DNA of 64,000 nucleotides, taken from the NCBI RefSeq assembly GCF_024508665.1, contig NZ_JANINP010000007.1, positions 496,001 to 560,000 on the forward strand, in the 5' to 3' direction. This stretch comes from Sphingomonas sp. GTDB taxonomy: Bacteria > Pseudomonadota > Alphaproteobacteria > Sphingomonadales > Sphingomonadaceae. The position numbers and the translations under genes are program-made. Of this stretch, positions 8,696 through 17,924 are shown in pieces. Under the pieces are notes generated by a model that worked only from the letters and a program-made list of their open reading frames with translations, made no database searches and was not told the DNA's origin. Within the stretch, counting starts at the first letter, position 1; every line of letters begins with the position of its first letter.

Positions 8696-9039
8696 AGGGC
8701 CTCGACATGGGTTATTGCCGGCGCATTATTCCTATCTACCAGTGCCTTATGAAGAATCTCGCTGCGCTGCACAATAGTCTGGGGGTCAGGCGGCGACAAG
8801 CTGAACAATTCATATCGGACACAAAACCGGGGCGAACCGATCCGATAAGTCGTCGCCTCCCCATGAAACATGCCGGAGCCTCAATAATAACTTCACACCT
8901 CCGGCGGCGATGAACTATGGGTCGCCCTGGAAGATCGGCCCTAATTTTCTGCTCTCCCCAACCACCTCCGTAACCGGTTGAATGTCTTAGGTTATACCCA
9001 TACATCGCACGGCATATCTTTAAAAGGCATATTTTTCAA
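8696..9039. promoter_or_regulatory. A/T-richer divergent intergenic region
   Basis: About 345 bases separate the minus-strand phosphatidyltransferase from the plus-strand glycosyltransferase, so both promoters must lie here. Base composition is clearly richer in A and T than the flanking genes, especially 8880-9040. I could not single out a convincing -35/-10 pair. No gene was seen in it. Confidence 0.45.
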
Positions 9040-10374
9040 TTGGTTGACGGAATTGCTACCGACGAAGTCGGCACACTAAACGCGCGTCCTGTGATAGCTT
9101 ACGATGTAGTGAGACTATTTATCGGCCCGGCATTCTTGACGCCGCGCGGAATAGATAGAGTGGATCTGGCACTCGCCCGTCATATTTTCAGCAACGAATC
9201 CAGTCGGGATGTTGGCGTGTTGCCGACGCCGGCGGGTGTCTATGCTTTTTCGGCGGCACAGGTCAGGAATCTGTTGGCATATATTCAAGAGCTATGGGCG
9301 GAAGATGCCGGATTCGGCCGCGACCCCCAATTACAATCGCTGTTGGATAGAATTGCCCGCCGGCGGGGAGACGCGCTACAGCTGCCGTCGGTCCGTCGTC
9401 TTTTGTTGCGGCAGAAGGTTTGGCGCATGCTCCGCATGCTTCAGGCGACCAGCTTGTTTCCTCGGCGCTTCGCGGGCCGAGCGGTGCCTGCCAACGCTGT
9501 CTATCTCAATATCGGCCAGTTGGGGCTGGCGATGCCATCCTTCTTCAACTGGCTCGCCAAGCGCCCCGACATCAGTCGCGCCATGATGATGCACGACGCT
9601 ATTCCCGTCGATTATCCGCATCTTGTCGGGGAAAATGCACCCAAACATCATCGGCAGATGATCCGCACTGCGGCTGAGCATGCGGATTGCATGATCTTCA
9701 ATTCGGCATACACACGCGACAGCGTAAGTGCGGTGATGGCGGATCTGGGCCGGCCTTGCCCGCCGGCGCTGGTGCGGTCGCTGCCCCTGCCGGCAGCCTT
9801 CGCTGATGTCGAGGCCAGCGTAGCGGAATTGGCCGGCACGCGCTATTTCCTGGCGGTTTCGACCATCGAGCCGCGCAAGAATTTCGCCCTGCTCTTGCGG
9901 GTCTGGCAGCGTTTCGTCGCGGCCATGGGGGAGGAGGCGCCCCATCTCGTTATTGCCGGCTCTCCGGGGAACGATGCCGACAGCATCTTGGCGCCGTTGG
10001 AGTCCGACCCTGCTTTGGCCAGCAGAGTGCACCATGTGGCCGGCCTGTCGAGCCCGGCGCTTGCCTCGCTATTGCTGGGAGCCGCCGGCATGTTGTGCCC
10101 ATCGCTTGCGGAGGGTTTCGGACTACCTCTGCTCGAGGCGAACGCCCTGGGCGTGCCTGCGATTGCGACGGACATTCCAGCGCATCGTGAATTGGCCTCC
10201 GCGACGACAGTGCTGTTGCCGGCGGACGATGAGCAGGGATGGGCACGCGCGATCGAGGCGACGCCCGACGCGGCAATGCGCCGGCGCCCGCATATACCCT
10301 TTGCCATGACCGAAGGCGCCTATTGCGCGGACATCGTCGATTTCATCACGCGCATTCGGGGCAGGACAGCTTAA
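9040..10374 (+). CDS. Glycosyltransferase, GT4-like (GT-B fold)
   Basis: A 444-residue glycosyltransferase. The C-terminal nucleotide-sugar domain has STIEPRKNFALLL (about 274-286), AGLSSPALASLL, then PSLAEGFGLPLLEANALGVP (about 352-371) with the E-x7-E motif of retaining GT4 enzymes. The N-terminal half contains LTPRGIDRVDLALARHIF, the acceptor-domain pattern of polysaccharide glycosyltransferases. The frame starts with TTG at 9040 and has only a distant AAAGG; a GTG at 9091 (VIAYDVVRLFIG) is an alternative that matches where relatives begin. Its 3' end overlaps the stop of the polysaccharide-export gene by 4 nt in a convergent layout. It probably adds a sugar to the capsule or another surface glycan. 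Confidence 0.82.
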   Translation: MVDGIATDEVGTLNARPVIAYDVVRLFIGPAFLTPRGIDRVDLALARHIFSNESSRDVGVLPTPAGVYAFSAAQVRNLLAYIQELWAEDAGFGRDPQLQSLLDRIARRRGDALQLPSVRRLLLRQKVWRMLRMLQATSLFPRRFAGRAVPANAVYLNIGQLGLAMPSFFNWLAKRPDISRAMMMHDAIPVDYPHLVGENAPKHHRQMIRTAAEHADCMIFNSAYTRDSVSAVMADLGRPCPPALVRSLPLPAAFADVEASVAELAGTRYFLAVSTIEPRKNFALLLRVWQRFVAAMGEEAPHLVIAGSPGNDADSILAPLESDPALASRVHHVAGLSSPALASLLLGAAGMLCPSLAEGFGLPLLEANALGVPAIATDIPAHRELASATTVLLPADDEQGWARAIEATPDAAMRRRPHIPFAMTEGAYCADIVDFITRIRGRTA

Positions 10375-11495
10375 TTGACCGCGTTCTTGACCAGGAAAAA
10401 CGGTGTGAAGATCTGTCCGATGGTTTGAAGAAGCTTTGTCGGTTCATTCGCCCTGGCACCTGCGATGTAGATCACGTCCTTGTTCTCGAGCGTGAACCTC
10501 TGCGCTAGAAAATAGCTCTCCGGCTTCATCATGTTGACGTGATAAACGGTGGGCCGGTCTTTGCCGTCCGGAGTCTTTACATAACGAAACAGGAAGACCG
10601 CGGCGGGGTCGGCGAGATTATCGTTCGGCCCTCCGGCGAGCGCCAGCGCTTCGATCAGGGAAATCTGGCGGGTTGGGAGATCATAGCGATTGATCCGATT
10701 GCTGGCACCCATCACGGAATAGCTGCGGGGTTCGCGCAGGACTTCCACCCGGTCTCCGGGCTCCATTTCCATGCCGCCGCCGTTGGAATAGTCCAGCCCT
10801 TCCAGGGGTGCTTCCGAAACTAGTCCCTGGCGATAGACGCGAACCACGAGGTCGGACATGCCCGTCCCGCGATAGCCGCCGGCGAGCGTTATAACGTCCA
10901 ACAGCTTTTCGTGCGCGGGGCTGAGGCGGAAGCGCCCGGGATTAGTGACTTCGCCGCCGACGATCACCGCGCTGCCGACGGCGGTGTTCTGTCTTACGAT
11001 CACCTTGGGATTTTCCGATCGTCCGGCCATGCGGGCCTCGATGTCGCGCTCCACTTCACTGGGACGTTTGCCGGCGACGGCAATCACACCGAGATAGGGC
11101 AGGCGGATGGTGCCTGCGCTGCTGACTTCCAGCGGCCCGATCTGCTGCTTGGTCGCTGCCGGATCGAAGCCGGTGTCGCTATTGGTCTGGCCGCCAGCGG
11201 AAAAGAGCCGCACGCCGACTTCGTATATCGAGATGGTGAGCTCGTCTCCCGGCGCGAAGGTATCGACGTCGGGTGATGCCCGCGGCGGCAGCGGCTGGAA
11301 AGTCGCCGGCTCCGGAGCGGCTGGCACGGCGTCGGCGCGATCCACCTCCACCAAGGTGTAGGTGCCTTTGGTCGCATCCCTGACGACCGCATGGCCCTGC
11401 GGGCCGGCCTTCGGCAGGGCGGCGCAACCCGCTAGAGACAACAGCGCCAGCGTCGCGAGGACCCGGCCTTTGCGAGGAGACAAATTACTGATCAT
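10371..11495 (-). CDS. Polysaccharide export outer-membrane lipoprotein (KpsD/Wza type)
   Basis: A 374-residue lipoprotein that should form the outer-membrane channel for the capsule. It begins MISNLSPRKGRVLATLALLS followed by the lipobox LAGC (Cys24). The polysaccharide-export domain follows (FAPGDELTISIYEVGVRLF, then VSSAGTIRLPYLGVIAVAGK), and then SLBB-type domains (GGEVTNPGRFRL ... VEVLREPRSYSVMGASN ... ISLIEALALAGG). The frame continues 27 codons further upstream, but the start at 11495 is chosen because it puts the signal peptide at the N-terminus and overlaps the upstream stop by 11 nt, as expected for coupling. It is the last gene of the capsule operon. Confidence 0.88.
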   Translation of the reverse strand: MISNLSPRKGRVLATLALLSLAGCAALPKAGPQGHAVVRDATKGTYTLVEVDRADAVPAAPEPATFQPLPPRASPDVDTFAPGDELTISIYEVGVRLFSAGGQTNSDTGFDPAATKQQIGPLEVSSAGTIRLPYLGVIAVAGKRPSEVERDIEARMAGRSENPKVIVRQNTAVGSAVIVGGEVTNPGRFRLSPAHEKLLDVITLAGGYRGTGMSDLVVRVYRQGLVSEAPLEGLDYSNGGGMEMEPGDRVEVLREPRSYSVMGASNRINRYDLPTRQISLIEALALAGGPNDNLADPAAVFLFRYVKTPDGKDRPTVYHVNMMKPESYFLAQRFTLENKDVIYIAGARANEPTKLLQTIGQIFTPFFLVKNAVN

Positions 11496-12597
11496 TCGAG
11501 GTATCTGCGTTAGTTCCCTGGGCGACCGAGGGGCGATCGCGGTTGAGCCATATTCCCGCGGGCCGAAAGAAGCCACCTATCGAACCTTCCGCCAGAATAG
11601 CCCGATTTTCGACCGGCAGCCGGGATTCTTGCATGTCGAATTCGCAATCGAATCCGAATTTTCCGGCGCCCTCGACCAGAACGCGGTGCGAGACGAGCAC
11701 GTTCGTGCCATTCACGATGTCGAACTCCATCAAATTGCCGGCAAGGTGCTGGTCCACCTCGAAATGATAGCGCGCATTCCAGTGGCCCGGCGGCAAATGC
11801 AGGAAAGGGCCGAAGGTCAGCATCCGAGCCGGGCCGGTCAGCGAGATCGCGTCGGCGACCGGAAAGGCCGGCTCCCCGGGTTCGAGGATGGAGTCCGCGG
11901 GCCAGACTATCGAGTCAATCCAACCGGAGCGGTAGCAGCGGCCCAGCGTTTCGAAGAGCGCGAGGGTCGCGGTGGGGAGCTGTTCCCGGTCAGCAGAGGC
12001 GGTATCGGCGAATTCGACCAAAGCATGGATCGCCGCTTCCGCGGTCGGCCAAGCGGCGTAATCGGACAGCATCTGTTGTCGGGCGGTTTGCCAGGTCGAG
12101 GGCTGAAGGTCCAGCCAAGCGGCAACCTGGTCGATCCAGTCCGCCAGGTTGGCCTTTCTGTCGACGGCGACGCAGCGGACACCGTCATGCCGATAGAGCG
12201 GCTCCAGACAGGAAAAGGATTGGGAAACGAAGCGCGCTGCCTGCAACGCATCCAGATCACGCGCAACCATGCAGAAACGGGCTGTTTCCGTGAAGTCGCC
12301 CGCTATCAGGACGATCGGTGCCTGCGTTGCCAGCAATGCCTCTCGCGCCCGGCCGTCGGGCGTGTCGAAAAACGGAATTGTTGGTTCGCCGGAATTTGCG
12401 TCGGCCATTCGCTCGGCGTCGTCTCCGGTGTTGAACGGGATGACGTTCACTTGGCCTTGTGTGCGCCGAACGATCTCCGAGACGCAATGAATCGTGAAGA
12501 TACTTTCCGGGGAAGGCAGGCCACCAACCGCCAGGGGAATGGCGTCGGACCGCTGCGTGAGCACGCTCAGTTCGCCGCCGGCTTCAGAGTGTGGCAT
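11485..12597 (-). CDS. Uncharacterised capsule-cluster protein
   Basis: A protein of about 370 residues inside the export operon, between kpsT and the KpsD/Wza gene. The N-terminal half reads like a Rossmann-type or GT-B-like fold (IFTIHCVSEIVRR, APIVLIAGDFTETARF, then FSCLEPLYRHDGVRCVAVD and ANLADWIDQVAAWL). The C-terminal 100 residues look like a beta-sandwich (FGPFLHLPPGHWNARYHFEV ... GKFGFDCEFDM). I do not recognise the family. The start at 12597 is chosen because it overlaps kpsT by 14 nt; a methionine 14 codons upstream is possible. A role in polymer modification or export is inferred from position only. Confidence 0.7.
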   Translation of the reverse strand: MPHSEAGGELSVLTQRSDAIPLAVGGLPSPESIFTIHCVSEIVRRTQGQVNVIPFNTGDDAERMADANSGEPTIPFFDTPDGRAREALLATQAPIVLIAGDFTETARFCMVARDLDALQAARFVSQSFSCLEPLYRHDGVRCVAVDRKANLADWIDQVAAWLDLQPSTWQTARQQMLSDYAAWPTAEAAIHALVEFADTASADREQLPTATLALFETLGRCYRSGWIDSIVWPADSILEPGEPAFPVADAISLTGPARMLTFGPFLHLPPGHWNARYHFEVDQHLAGNLMEFDIVNGTNVLVSHRVLVEGAGKFGFDCEFDMQESRLPVENRAILAEGSIGGFFRPAGIWLNRDRPSVAQGTNADTSNDQ

Positions 12598-13312
12598 ATA
12601 TGCTGATCGCGAGGTCGAGGTCGTCGAATACCCGGCCATGGCCGCGTTTCAGCACCAAGCCGGAACTGCAATATTCCCGGATGATGCCGATGTCGTGGCT
12701 GACCAGGATCATCGCTGCATCCTTGCGTTCCACAAACAGCGCATCGTGGCATTTGCGGTGGAAGCGCTGATCGCCGACGGAAATCACCTCATCGATCAAA
12801 TAGCAGTCGAAATCGATGGCAAGCGTCAGGGCGAAGGCCAGCCGGGCGCGCATGCCCGACGAATATTGTCGCACTGGCAACAGCAGATTGGATCCCAGTT
12901 CGGCGAAATCGTCGACCCGTTCGATCGTCTCGCGGATCGGTCGATCGTAAAGGCGGGCGATGAACCGGATATTGTCGAGCCCGGTCATCGCCACTTCGAA
13001 ACCGCCGCCGAATGCCAGCGGCCAGGACAAGGACATTTTCCGCCGGATCTCGCCCCGGCTGGGCCGCTCGACTCCGCCGACGATCTTGACCAGGGTCGAC
13101 TTGCCGGCGCCGTTGCGTCCCAACACCGCCATTTTCTCACCAGGGGCAATAGCGAAGCTGATGTCCGTCAACACATGTTTTGGGCCGGTCGGAGTGTCGT
13201 AGCTCTTGTAGATGCCATCGGCGATGATCCGCGCGCCGTCCTGCCGGGAGGGCAGGGCGCGCGGCCGTGACGGCGGCGTCGCAAGGAAAGGGACGGTCAA
13301 CTCATTCATCAT
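12584..13312 (-). CDS. kpsT: Capsule polysaccharide ABC transporter ATP-binding protein (KpsT type)
   Basis: A 242-residue nucleotide-binding subunit that powers export of a lipid-linked polysaccharide through KpsM. Walker A is GRNGAGKST (65-73), the ABC signature is the KpsT-typical YSSGM (150-154), Walker B is CYLIDE with Glu175, and the switch histidine is His206 in LVSHD. The IDEVISVGD wording after Walker B is characteristic of the Kps/Wzt exporter group. About 25 extra residues precede the domain. The start overlaps the stop of the upstream KpsE-like gene by about 11 nt. It pairs with the KpsM gene two positions upstream. Confidence 0.92.
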   Translation of the reverse strand: MMNELTVPFLATPPSRPRALPSRQDGARIIADGIYKSYDTPTGPKHVLTDISFAIAPGEKMAVLGRNGAGKSTLVKIVGGVERPSRGEIRRKMSLSWPLAFGGGFEVAMTGLDNIRFIARLYDRPIRETIERVDDFAELGSNLLLPVRQYSSGMRARLAFALTLAIDFDCYLIDEVISVGDQRFHRKCHDALFVERKDAAMILVSHDIGIIREYCSSGLVLKRGHGRVFDDLDLAISIYATL

Positions 13313-14483
13313 CGAATACCAATTCGGCTAACGACGAAGCGATCCACAACAGGCAGCCGGAAACCAAAATGGTCATCAGCAGGTTGAGCCAGCGACGGGG
13401 ATAGCGGGCCTCATCGGAGAGGTTCGGGCGCGCGATTTGCTCGAGATAAAGCTGCTGGCGGCTGGCACCGGCCTGGGCGCTGATGAGCTGCAGGCTGGAG
13501 GCCATCAATTGCTTTTCCGCTATGTCCCGCCGTGCCGCAAGCTCTTCATAGGCGCGGAGCCGATCCGCGAGCGATCCACTGCCGCCTGCCGTCGCGCCGA
13601 TCTGATGGCCGAGTTGCCTTTCCAAGGCGCTCCGGCGAGCTCGCAACTGCCCGATCAGCGGGCTTTGCGGCGCGACCCGGAGAGTTTGATCGAGCTGCAC
13701 CTCGATCTGGGCGAGTTCAGCTGCGGTGCCGGATTGCAGCTTGACCGATGCCCCTGCATCCAACTCGGGCTCGATAATGCGGTCTCGATTGCGCACCTCG
13801 TTCATCTTGGCGAGCACGCTCTCAAGTTGGCGCGATGCCTGGGCGGCATCCCGTTCAGCGCCGCCAACCAGATTCGCTCGAGCCCGCTGGTTGAGCCGGT
13901 TGACCATGGCCTCGGAGGCGCCGAGCAGGCGCCGGGCTATCTCCCGAGCGTCGGCGGCCGTGAACGACTGCACCTGGACGTGAATGATGTCGGTAGCGCG
14001 ATCGAAGTCGGAATGCACATAGCCCTGAAAATGCCTGTAGAAATCTTCTCTACTGGAGCCCGTCAAGAGAGACGGAAAAGCCGCGATCGGATCCAGGCCG
14101 CGGCCGCTGAAGGTGCGGGTGACGAGTCCGTCGCGATCGATACTGCTCAACACGTCGCGGGATTGCAGATAGGCGACAACGGCTTCGCTGTCGTCCGAGA
14201 CGCCGACGCTCCCCCCCTGGCCAAGGCTGACTATGCTAAGCCGATCGCGCGCGCCTTGGCTGGAGCGGACAACAAAGCTGATCTCTGAGGCATAGCGAGG
14301 AGTTGCGACGATGAAATTGTAAACGATCGCGCAGACCACCGGCGCGACAAAGACAAGCCAGACCAATCCTCGCCGCAAGCGTCGCAGGCGTTGCCGGGGC
14401 GGATCGCTGTCCTCGATCGGAACATTACGCGACGAAGTGTCGTCGAGCCGGACCAGGGCGCTGGTGGAAGGGGGCCTGGCCAT
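13302..14483 (-). CDS. KpsE-type capsule export inner-membrane protein, copy 1
   Basis: A 393-residue polysaccharide co-polymerase/export protein that links the ABC transporter to the outer-membrane channel across the periplasm. It has an N-terminal membrane helix after a basic segment (RRGLVWLVFVAPVVCAIVYN, about 37-56), then PRYASEISFVVRSSQG typical of KpsE/CtrB, a long helical region with heptad-like Leu/Ala spacing (about 205-345), the conserved IARPNLSDEARYPRRW near the end, and a second membrane helix at the C-terminus. It lies between kpsM and kpsT, 3 nt from kpsM. A second, divergent member (15278-16414) lies on the other side of kpsM. Confidence 0.88.
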   Translation of the reverse strand: MARPPSTSALVRLDDTSSRNVPIEDSDPPRQRLRRLRRGLVWLVFVAPVVCAIVYNFIVATPRYASEISFVVRSSQGARDRLSIVSLGQGGSVGVSDDSEAVVAYLQSRDVLSSIDRDGLVTRTFSGRGLDPIAAFPSLLTGSSREDFYRHFQGYVHSDFDRATDIIHVQVQSFTAADAREIARRLLGASEAMVNRLNQRARANLVGGAERDAAQASRQLESVLAKMNEVRNRDRIIEPELDAGASVKLQSGTAAELAQIEVQLDQTLRVAPQSPLIGQLRARRSALERQLGHQIGATAGGSGSLADRLRAYEELAARRDIAEKQLMASSLQLISAQAGASRQQLYLEQIARPNLSDEARYPRRWLNLLMTILVSGCLLWIASSLAELVFDDE

Positions 14484-14486
14484 TGG

Positions 14487-15269
14487 CTATTCCATCTCGA
14501 TATGTTTTTGGGCCTTGAGTACCAGAACCCAGCCTATTGCATTGGCGCCAATGCCCCACAGCAGGATGTACCAAGGGTCCCAGAACGTGGGCATGGCGTG
14601 ACCGAACAACCCGGCGCGATACATCTCGCAGGCCTGGACCAGTGGCGAGAGCACCACGACCTCACGTGCGGCGGGCGGTAGCCAATAGACCATGTAGAAC
14701 ACGCCCGTCAGTGGCAGGATCAGGTACATGACCGGCTGAACAAAGCGTTCGATCGTCTCGGACAGGTGCGTGACCCCGGTAATGATCAAGGCCACGCCGA
14801 AGGTGAGAAAGCATATCAGTGCCCAGGCGCCAAGCAGAACGAGATAGTCGTCCACCGGATCGATGATGCCCAACAACGCCAAAGGGATGTAGGCCGCGAA
14901 GAAAGCCATCAGCACCCCGATCGACTCCAGCATGCCGCGAGCGATCAGGATATCGATTGGCTTGACCGAGCGATGAAACAACAGCCCGGATGCCTGCCGG
15001 AAGCTGTTGCTCAGGCGCGCGGTCATATGGCGCCACAAAGTGAGGTAGGTGTAACCGGTCAGCACAAGCGGGATCACCCGGACCCCATGGTTGCGCTCTC
15101 CGTAGATCAGCGACCATGACGCCATGACCCCCAGCGCCAGCACCAGAGGCTCCAGTACCTGCCACAGAAAGCCGAGATTGCTGTGCCCGAAGCGGGCCAT
15201 CAGCTCGCGGATGAACAGAGCGTTGATGACCCGCATCTTGAGCCTGATGCGATCAAGATAGCCGCGCAT
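14487..15269 (-). CDS. kpsM: Capsule polysaccharide ABC transporter permease (KpsM type)
   Basis: A 260-residue ABC-2 type permease with six hydrophobic helices. The N-terminus, IRLKMRVINALFIRELMARF followed by GHSNLGFLWQVLEPL, is the KpsM/Wzm pattern, with the cytoplasmic amphipathic helix before the first membrane span. The C-terminal half contains LPLTGVFYMVYWLPPAAREV and PLVQACEMYRAGLFG, also family-typical. It forms the membrane channel with KpsT. The gene is placed between the two KpsE-like genes with gaps of 3 and 8 nt, clearly within one transcript. Confidence 0.92.
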   Translation of the reverse strand: MRGYLDRIRLKMRVINALFIRELMARFGHSNLGFLWQVLEPLVLALGVMASWSLIYGERNHGVRVIPLVLTGYTYLTLWRHMTARLSNSFRQASGLLFHRSVKPIDILIARGMLESIGVLMAFFAAYIPLALLGIIDPVDDYLVLLGAWALICFLTFGVALIITGVTHLSETIERFVQPVMYLILPLTGVFYMVYWLPPAAREVVVLSPLVQACEMYRAGLFGHAMPTFWDPWYILLWGIGANAIGWVLVLKAQKHIEME

Positions 15270-15277
15270 GATCCGCC

Positions 15278-16414
15278 TCAGTCAAGATTGAGGTGCTCGC
15301 GGCTGCCCGATACCAGCAGGTACAGCATCAGGAACGCCCAGCAGCTCAAGAGAGCAACGGTCAAGAAGTAGCGCCAGCGTCGCGGCTCGAGCGGTTCGTC
15401 GGGCAGATTTGGGCGGACGACCGTTTCGATATAGATCTGCTGCCGCATGGCTTCCTGCCGCGCGGTTTCCATCTGCGATTGTGCGGTTTCATAGACCTTC
15501 GCCGCCAATTCCTGTTTGACCTTCAGATCCTCATAATTGCCCAGTTTTTCGGAAAGACCGTTCTTCGGCCCGGTCAAATCTCCCTGTTGTCGCGCGATCT
15601 GGCTTTCCAGCGCGGCGATCCGCTGGCGCACCGCGGGAATGGCGGGGTTGTCGGGGGCCTTGGCCAGCATCGTCTGGAGATTGACCCGCAGCATTGCCAG
15701 GCTCCGGTTCAACGTGGAGCTCCGATCGACGGCTGCTCCGGCGCTCTTCATCGGATCGACATTTTCCGAAGCGTTACGATAACGGGTGAGCGCGAGCGTG
15801 GCGTCCGTCAGGCCGGTTTCGGCTTGCGCGAGGGTCTGTTCGGCCTGACCCAACGTATCGCGGCGGGCGCGACTGTTGAGGACGTTGATCTGCTCTTCGC
15901 TCAGGGTGACCAAGGCGTCCATGATCGCCTTCGCGTCCGCTGCGCGATAGGCGCTCACCTTTACCGTGGTGATGCCGGTTTCGTCGTCCTTTTCTACGGT
16001 CAATTGTCGCTTGAAATAGCGGTAGAGCCTTTCGTCCGTATCGCGGTCGCCGGGGTGATAGCGGGTGATGGGATCGGCTCCGGCGCGGGTGTAGACGGCG
16101 CGCAAATTCACCTTGCGCATCACCCCCTTCATCACGTCGCGGGAATAGAGATATTCCTGGATCGCATAAGCGTCGTCATTGGCGCGAGCGATGCCGAAGT
16201 CGCGCAGATAGGCGGAAATGCCTTCCGATGCTGGCTTGTTGACGCTGCGAACGAGAAAGCGGCTTTCCGAAACATAGCGATCGGAGGCGATCAGGCCGTA
16301 ATAGATTGCCGCCAGGAGGGTTGGCAGCACAAAAACGCCCAGGAACAGCGCCCGGCCATAGTGGCGCGTCAGATAACCGCGCCATTGTGTCCATCTAGAT
16401 GCGGTGACCATCAC
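15278..16414 (-). CDS. KpsE-type capsule export inner-membrane protein, copy 2
   Basis: A 378-residue member of the same family as the gene at 13302-14483 but clearly diverged. It has an N-terminal membrane helix (YGRALFLGVFVLPTLLAAIY, about 19-38), SDRYVSESRFLVRSVNKP right after it, a long central helical region rich in Ala/Gln/Glu (about 190-335), the conserved VVRPNLPDEPLEPRRWRYF, and a C-terminal membrane helix. The frame opens with GTG directly followed by ATG (GTGATG). The GTG overlaps the TAG stop of hldE by one base, and either codon may be used. Capsule clusters of this type usually carry one KpsE, so two are unusual. Confidence 0.87.
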   Translation of the reverse strand: MMVTASRWTQWRGYLTRHYGRALFLGVFVLPTLLAAIYYGLIASDRYVSESRFLVRSVNKPASEGISAYLRDFGIARANDDAYAIQEYLYSRDVMKGVMRKVNLRAVYTRAGADPITRYHPGDRDTDERLYRYFKRQLTVEKDDETGITTVKVSAYRAADAKAIMDALVTLSEEQINVLNSRARRDTLGQAEQTLAQAETGLTDATLALTRYRNASENVDPMKSAGAAVDRSSTLNRSLAMLRVNLQTMLAKAPDNPAIPAVRQRIAALESQIARQQGDLTGPKNGLSEKLGNYEDLKVKQELAAKVYETAQSQMETARQEAMRQQIYIETVVRPNLPDEPLEPRRWRYFLTVALLSCWAFLMLYLLVSGSREHLNLD

Positions 16415-17913
16415 TATACGTTCTCAGGAGCCGAGCTTTCCTGTCTCTCTCTGACTCGTGCGATCGCCGCAGTGGTGGAGAGCCCGGGCAAAAGGGCGAT
16501 CAGATGCACCGCACCGCCATTCGACTTCACAATGTCAGCCCCTACGACTTCGTCCTCTTTATAGTCTGCCCCCTTTATCAGATCGGTTGGCAGTAATCGT
16601 TCGATGAGGGAATGCGGCGTATCTTCATCGAACACCACTACCAGATCGACCGCGCCCATCGCCGCCAGGACGGCGGCGCGCGAGGCCTCGCTTTGGACGG
16701 GGCGCGTCGGGCCCTTGAGCCGTGAGACGGAGGCGTCGCTATTGAGGCCCACCACGAGCCGGTCGCAACGGGCGCGGGCTTGACGGAGAATCTGGATGTG
16801 GCCGGCATGGACGATATCGAAGCAGCCGTTGGTAAAGCCTACGCGCAGGCCGTCGCGCTTCCACGCCCTCACCACCTGAACGGCCTCCTCCACCGTACAG
16901 ATCGCGCCGGGAGCCGGTTGCTCAGTCTCTTTCCCAGTATCGGCCAGGTCCGCCACGGCATGGGCAAGTTCGGTGCCAGAGAGCGTCGCGGTGCCCAGCT
17001 TCCGAACTACGGCCCCGGCGCCAGCGTTGGCGACCAAGGCAGCGTCTTCCATTTCGAGCCCGCTCGCAATTCCAGCGCAGAAGATCGCCAGCGCCGTGTC
17101 GCCGGCGCCTGATACATCGAACACCTCGGTAGCGGTAGCATGGAGATGGGCGATCTCGCGGCCGGGGCGGAACAAGGCCATTCCGTCCTCGGAAAGGGTC
17201 AGCAGCAGGGCGGCGCCGGTCGTTTCCATCGCAAGCGCTGCGGCCGTCGCGCTACTTGCGAGATCGCGGCAGGGCAGGCCGCTATAGGCGGCAAGTTCGC
17301 TACGGTTCGGTTTGATGACCGTGGCACCGGCATACGCTGAGAAATCGCGTCGTTTGGGGTCTACGATCACCGGCTTGCCCATGTCGCGGCACCGCGAAAT
17401 GGCATGGCGCAGCACACGATCGGTAAGTAGGCCCTTCGCATAGTCCGAAAGCGCGACAACGTCATAGTCGCCCAGCGCGCGGTCGAAATGGGCGATGATC
17501 CGATCCTCGAGGGTTTCCGGCAGCGGCGAGGAATCCTCCTCGTCGCAGCGCAGCAATTGCTGGCTACCGCTGATGAAACGTGTTTTGAGAGTGGTGGGCC
17601 GCGTGGGGCTTTCCACCAGAAGAGCTGGATCTCCACCCTTGCCAGCGATTAATTCGGAGCAAAGGCGTCCAGCGTCATCTGAGCCGATCGCTGCGATCAG
17701 TCCGGCTCGGCCTCCCAGCGACACAATATTCGCCAGAACATTGCCCGCCCCGCCCAGCATCTTTTGTTCGCGAATAATGTGCAGCACCGGCACCGGAGCC
17801 TCGGGCGAAATGCGCGAGACCGATCCATAGCGGAAGCGATCGAGCATGAGATCGCCAACCACGAGGATGCGCGCGTTCTCGAACTGATCGGCTGCGAAGG
17901 GGGTAAGGGACAC
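16414..17913 (-). CDS. hldE: Bifunctional heptose 7-phosphate kinase / heptose 1-phosphate adenylyltransferase
   Basis: About 499 residues with two domains. The N-terminal ribokinase-fold kinase (about 1-320) has the GGAGNVLANI substrate loop and DVSGAGDTA with catalytic Asp272. The C-terminal nucleotidyltransferase has GFTNGCFDIVHAGH with the HxGH signature (369-372) and later LIKGADYKEDEVVGAD. In the ADP-heptose pathway it phosphorylates heptose 7-phosphate and later adds AMP. The GTG at 17913 is preferred because GGAG lies 5 nt upstream; a GTG five codons earlier, overlapping the previous stop as GTGA, is also possible. GmhB for the intermediate step is encoded nearby; GmhA and HldD are not in the window. 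Confidence 0.9.
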   Translation of the reverse strand: MSLTPFAADQFENARILVVGDLMLDRFRYGSVSRISPEAPVPVLHIIREQKMLGGAGNVLANIVSLGGRAGLIAAIGSDDAGRLCSELIAGKGGDPALLVESPTRPTTLKTRFISGSQQLLRCDEEDSSPLPETLEDRIIAHFDRALGDYDVVALSDYAKGLLTDRVLRHAISRCRDMGKPVIVDPKRRDFSAYAGATVIKPNRSELAAYSGLPCRDLASSATAAALAMETTGAALLLTLSEDGMALFRPGREIAHLHATATEVFDVSGAGDTALAIFCAGIASGLEMEDAALVANAGAGAVVRKLGTATLSGTELAHAVADLADTGKETEQPAPGAICTVEEAVQVVRAWKRDGLRVGFTNGCFDIVHAGHIQILRQARARCDRLVVGLNSDASVSRLKGPTRPVQSEASRAAVLAAMGAVDLVVVFDEDTPHSLIERLLPTDLIKGADYKEDEVVGADIVKSNGGAVHLIALLPGLSTTAAIARVRERQESSAPENV

Positions 17914-17924
17914 GATCGCTCCGA

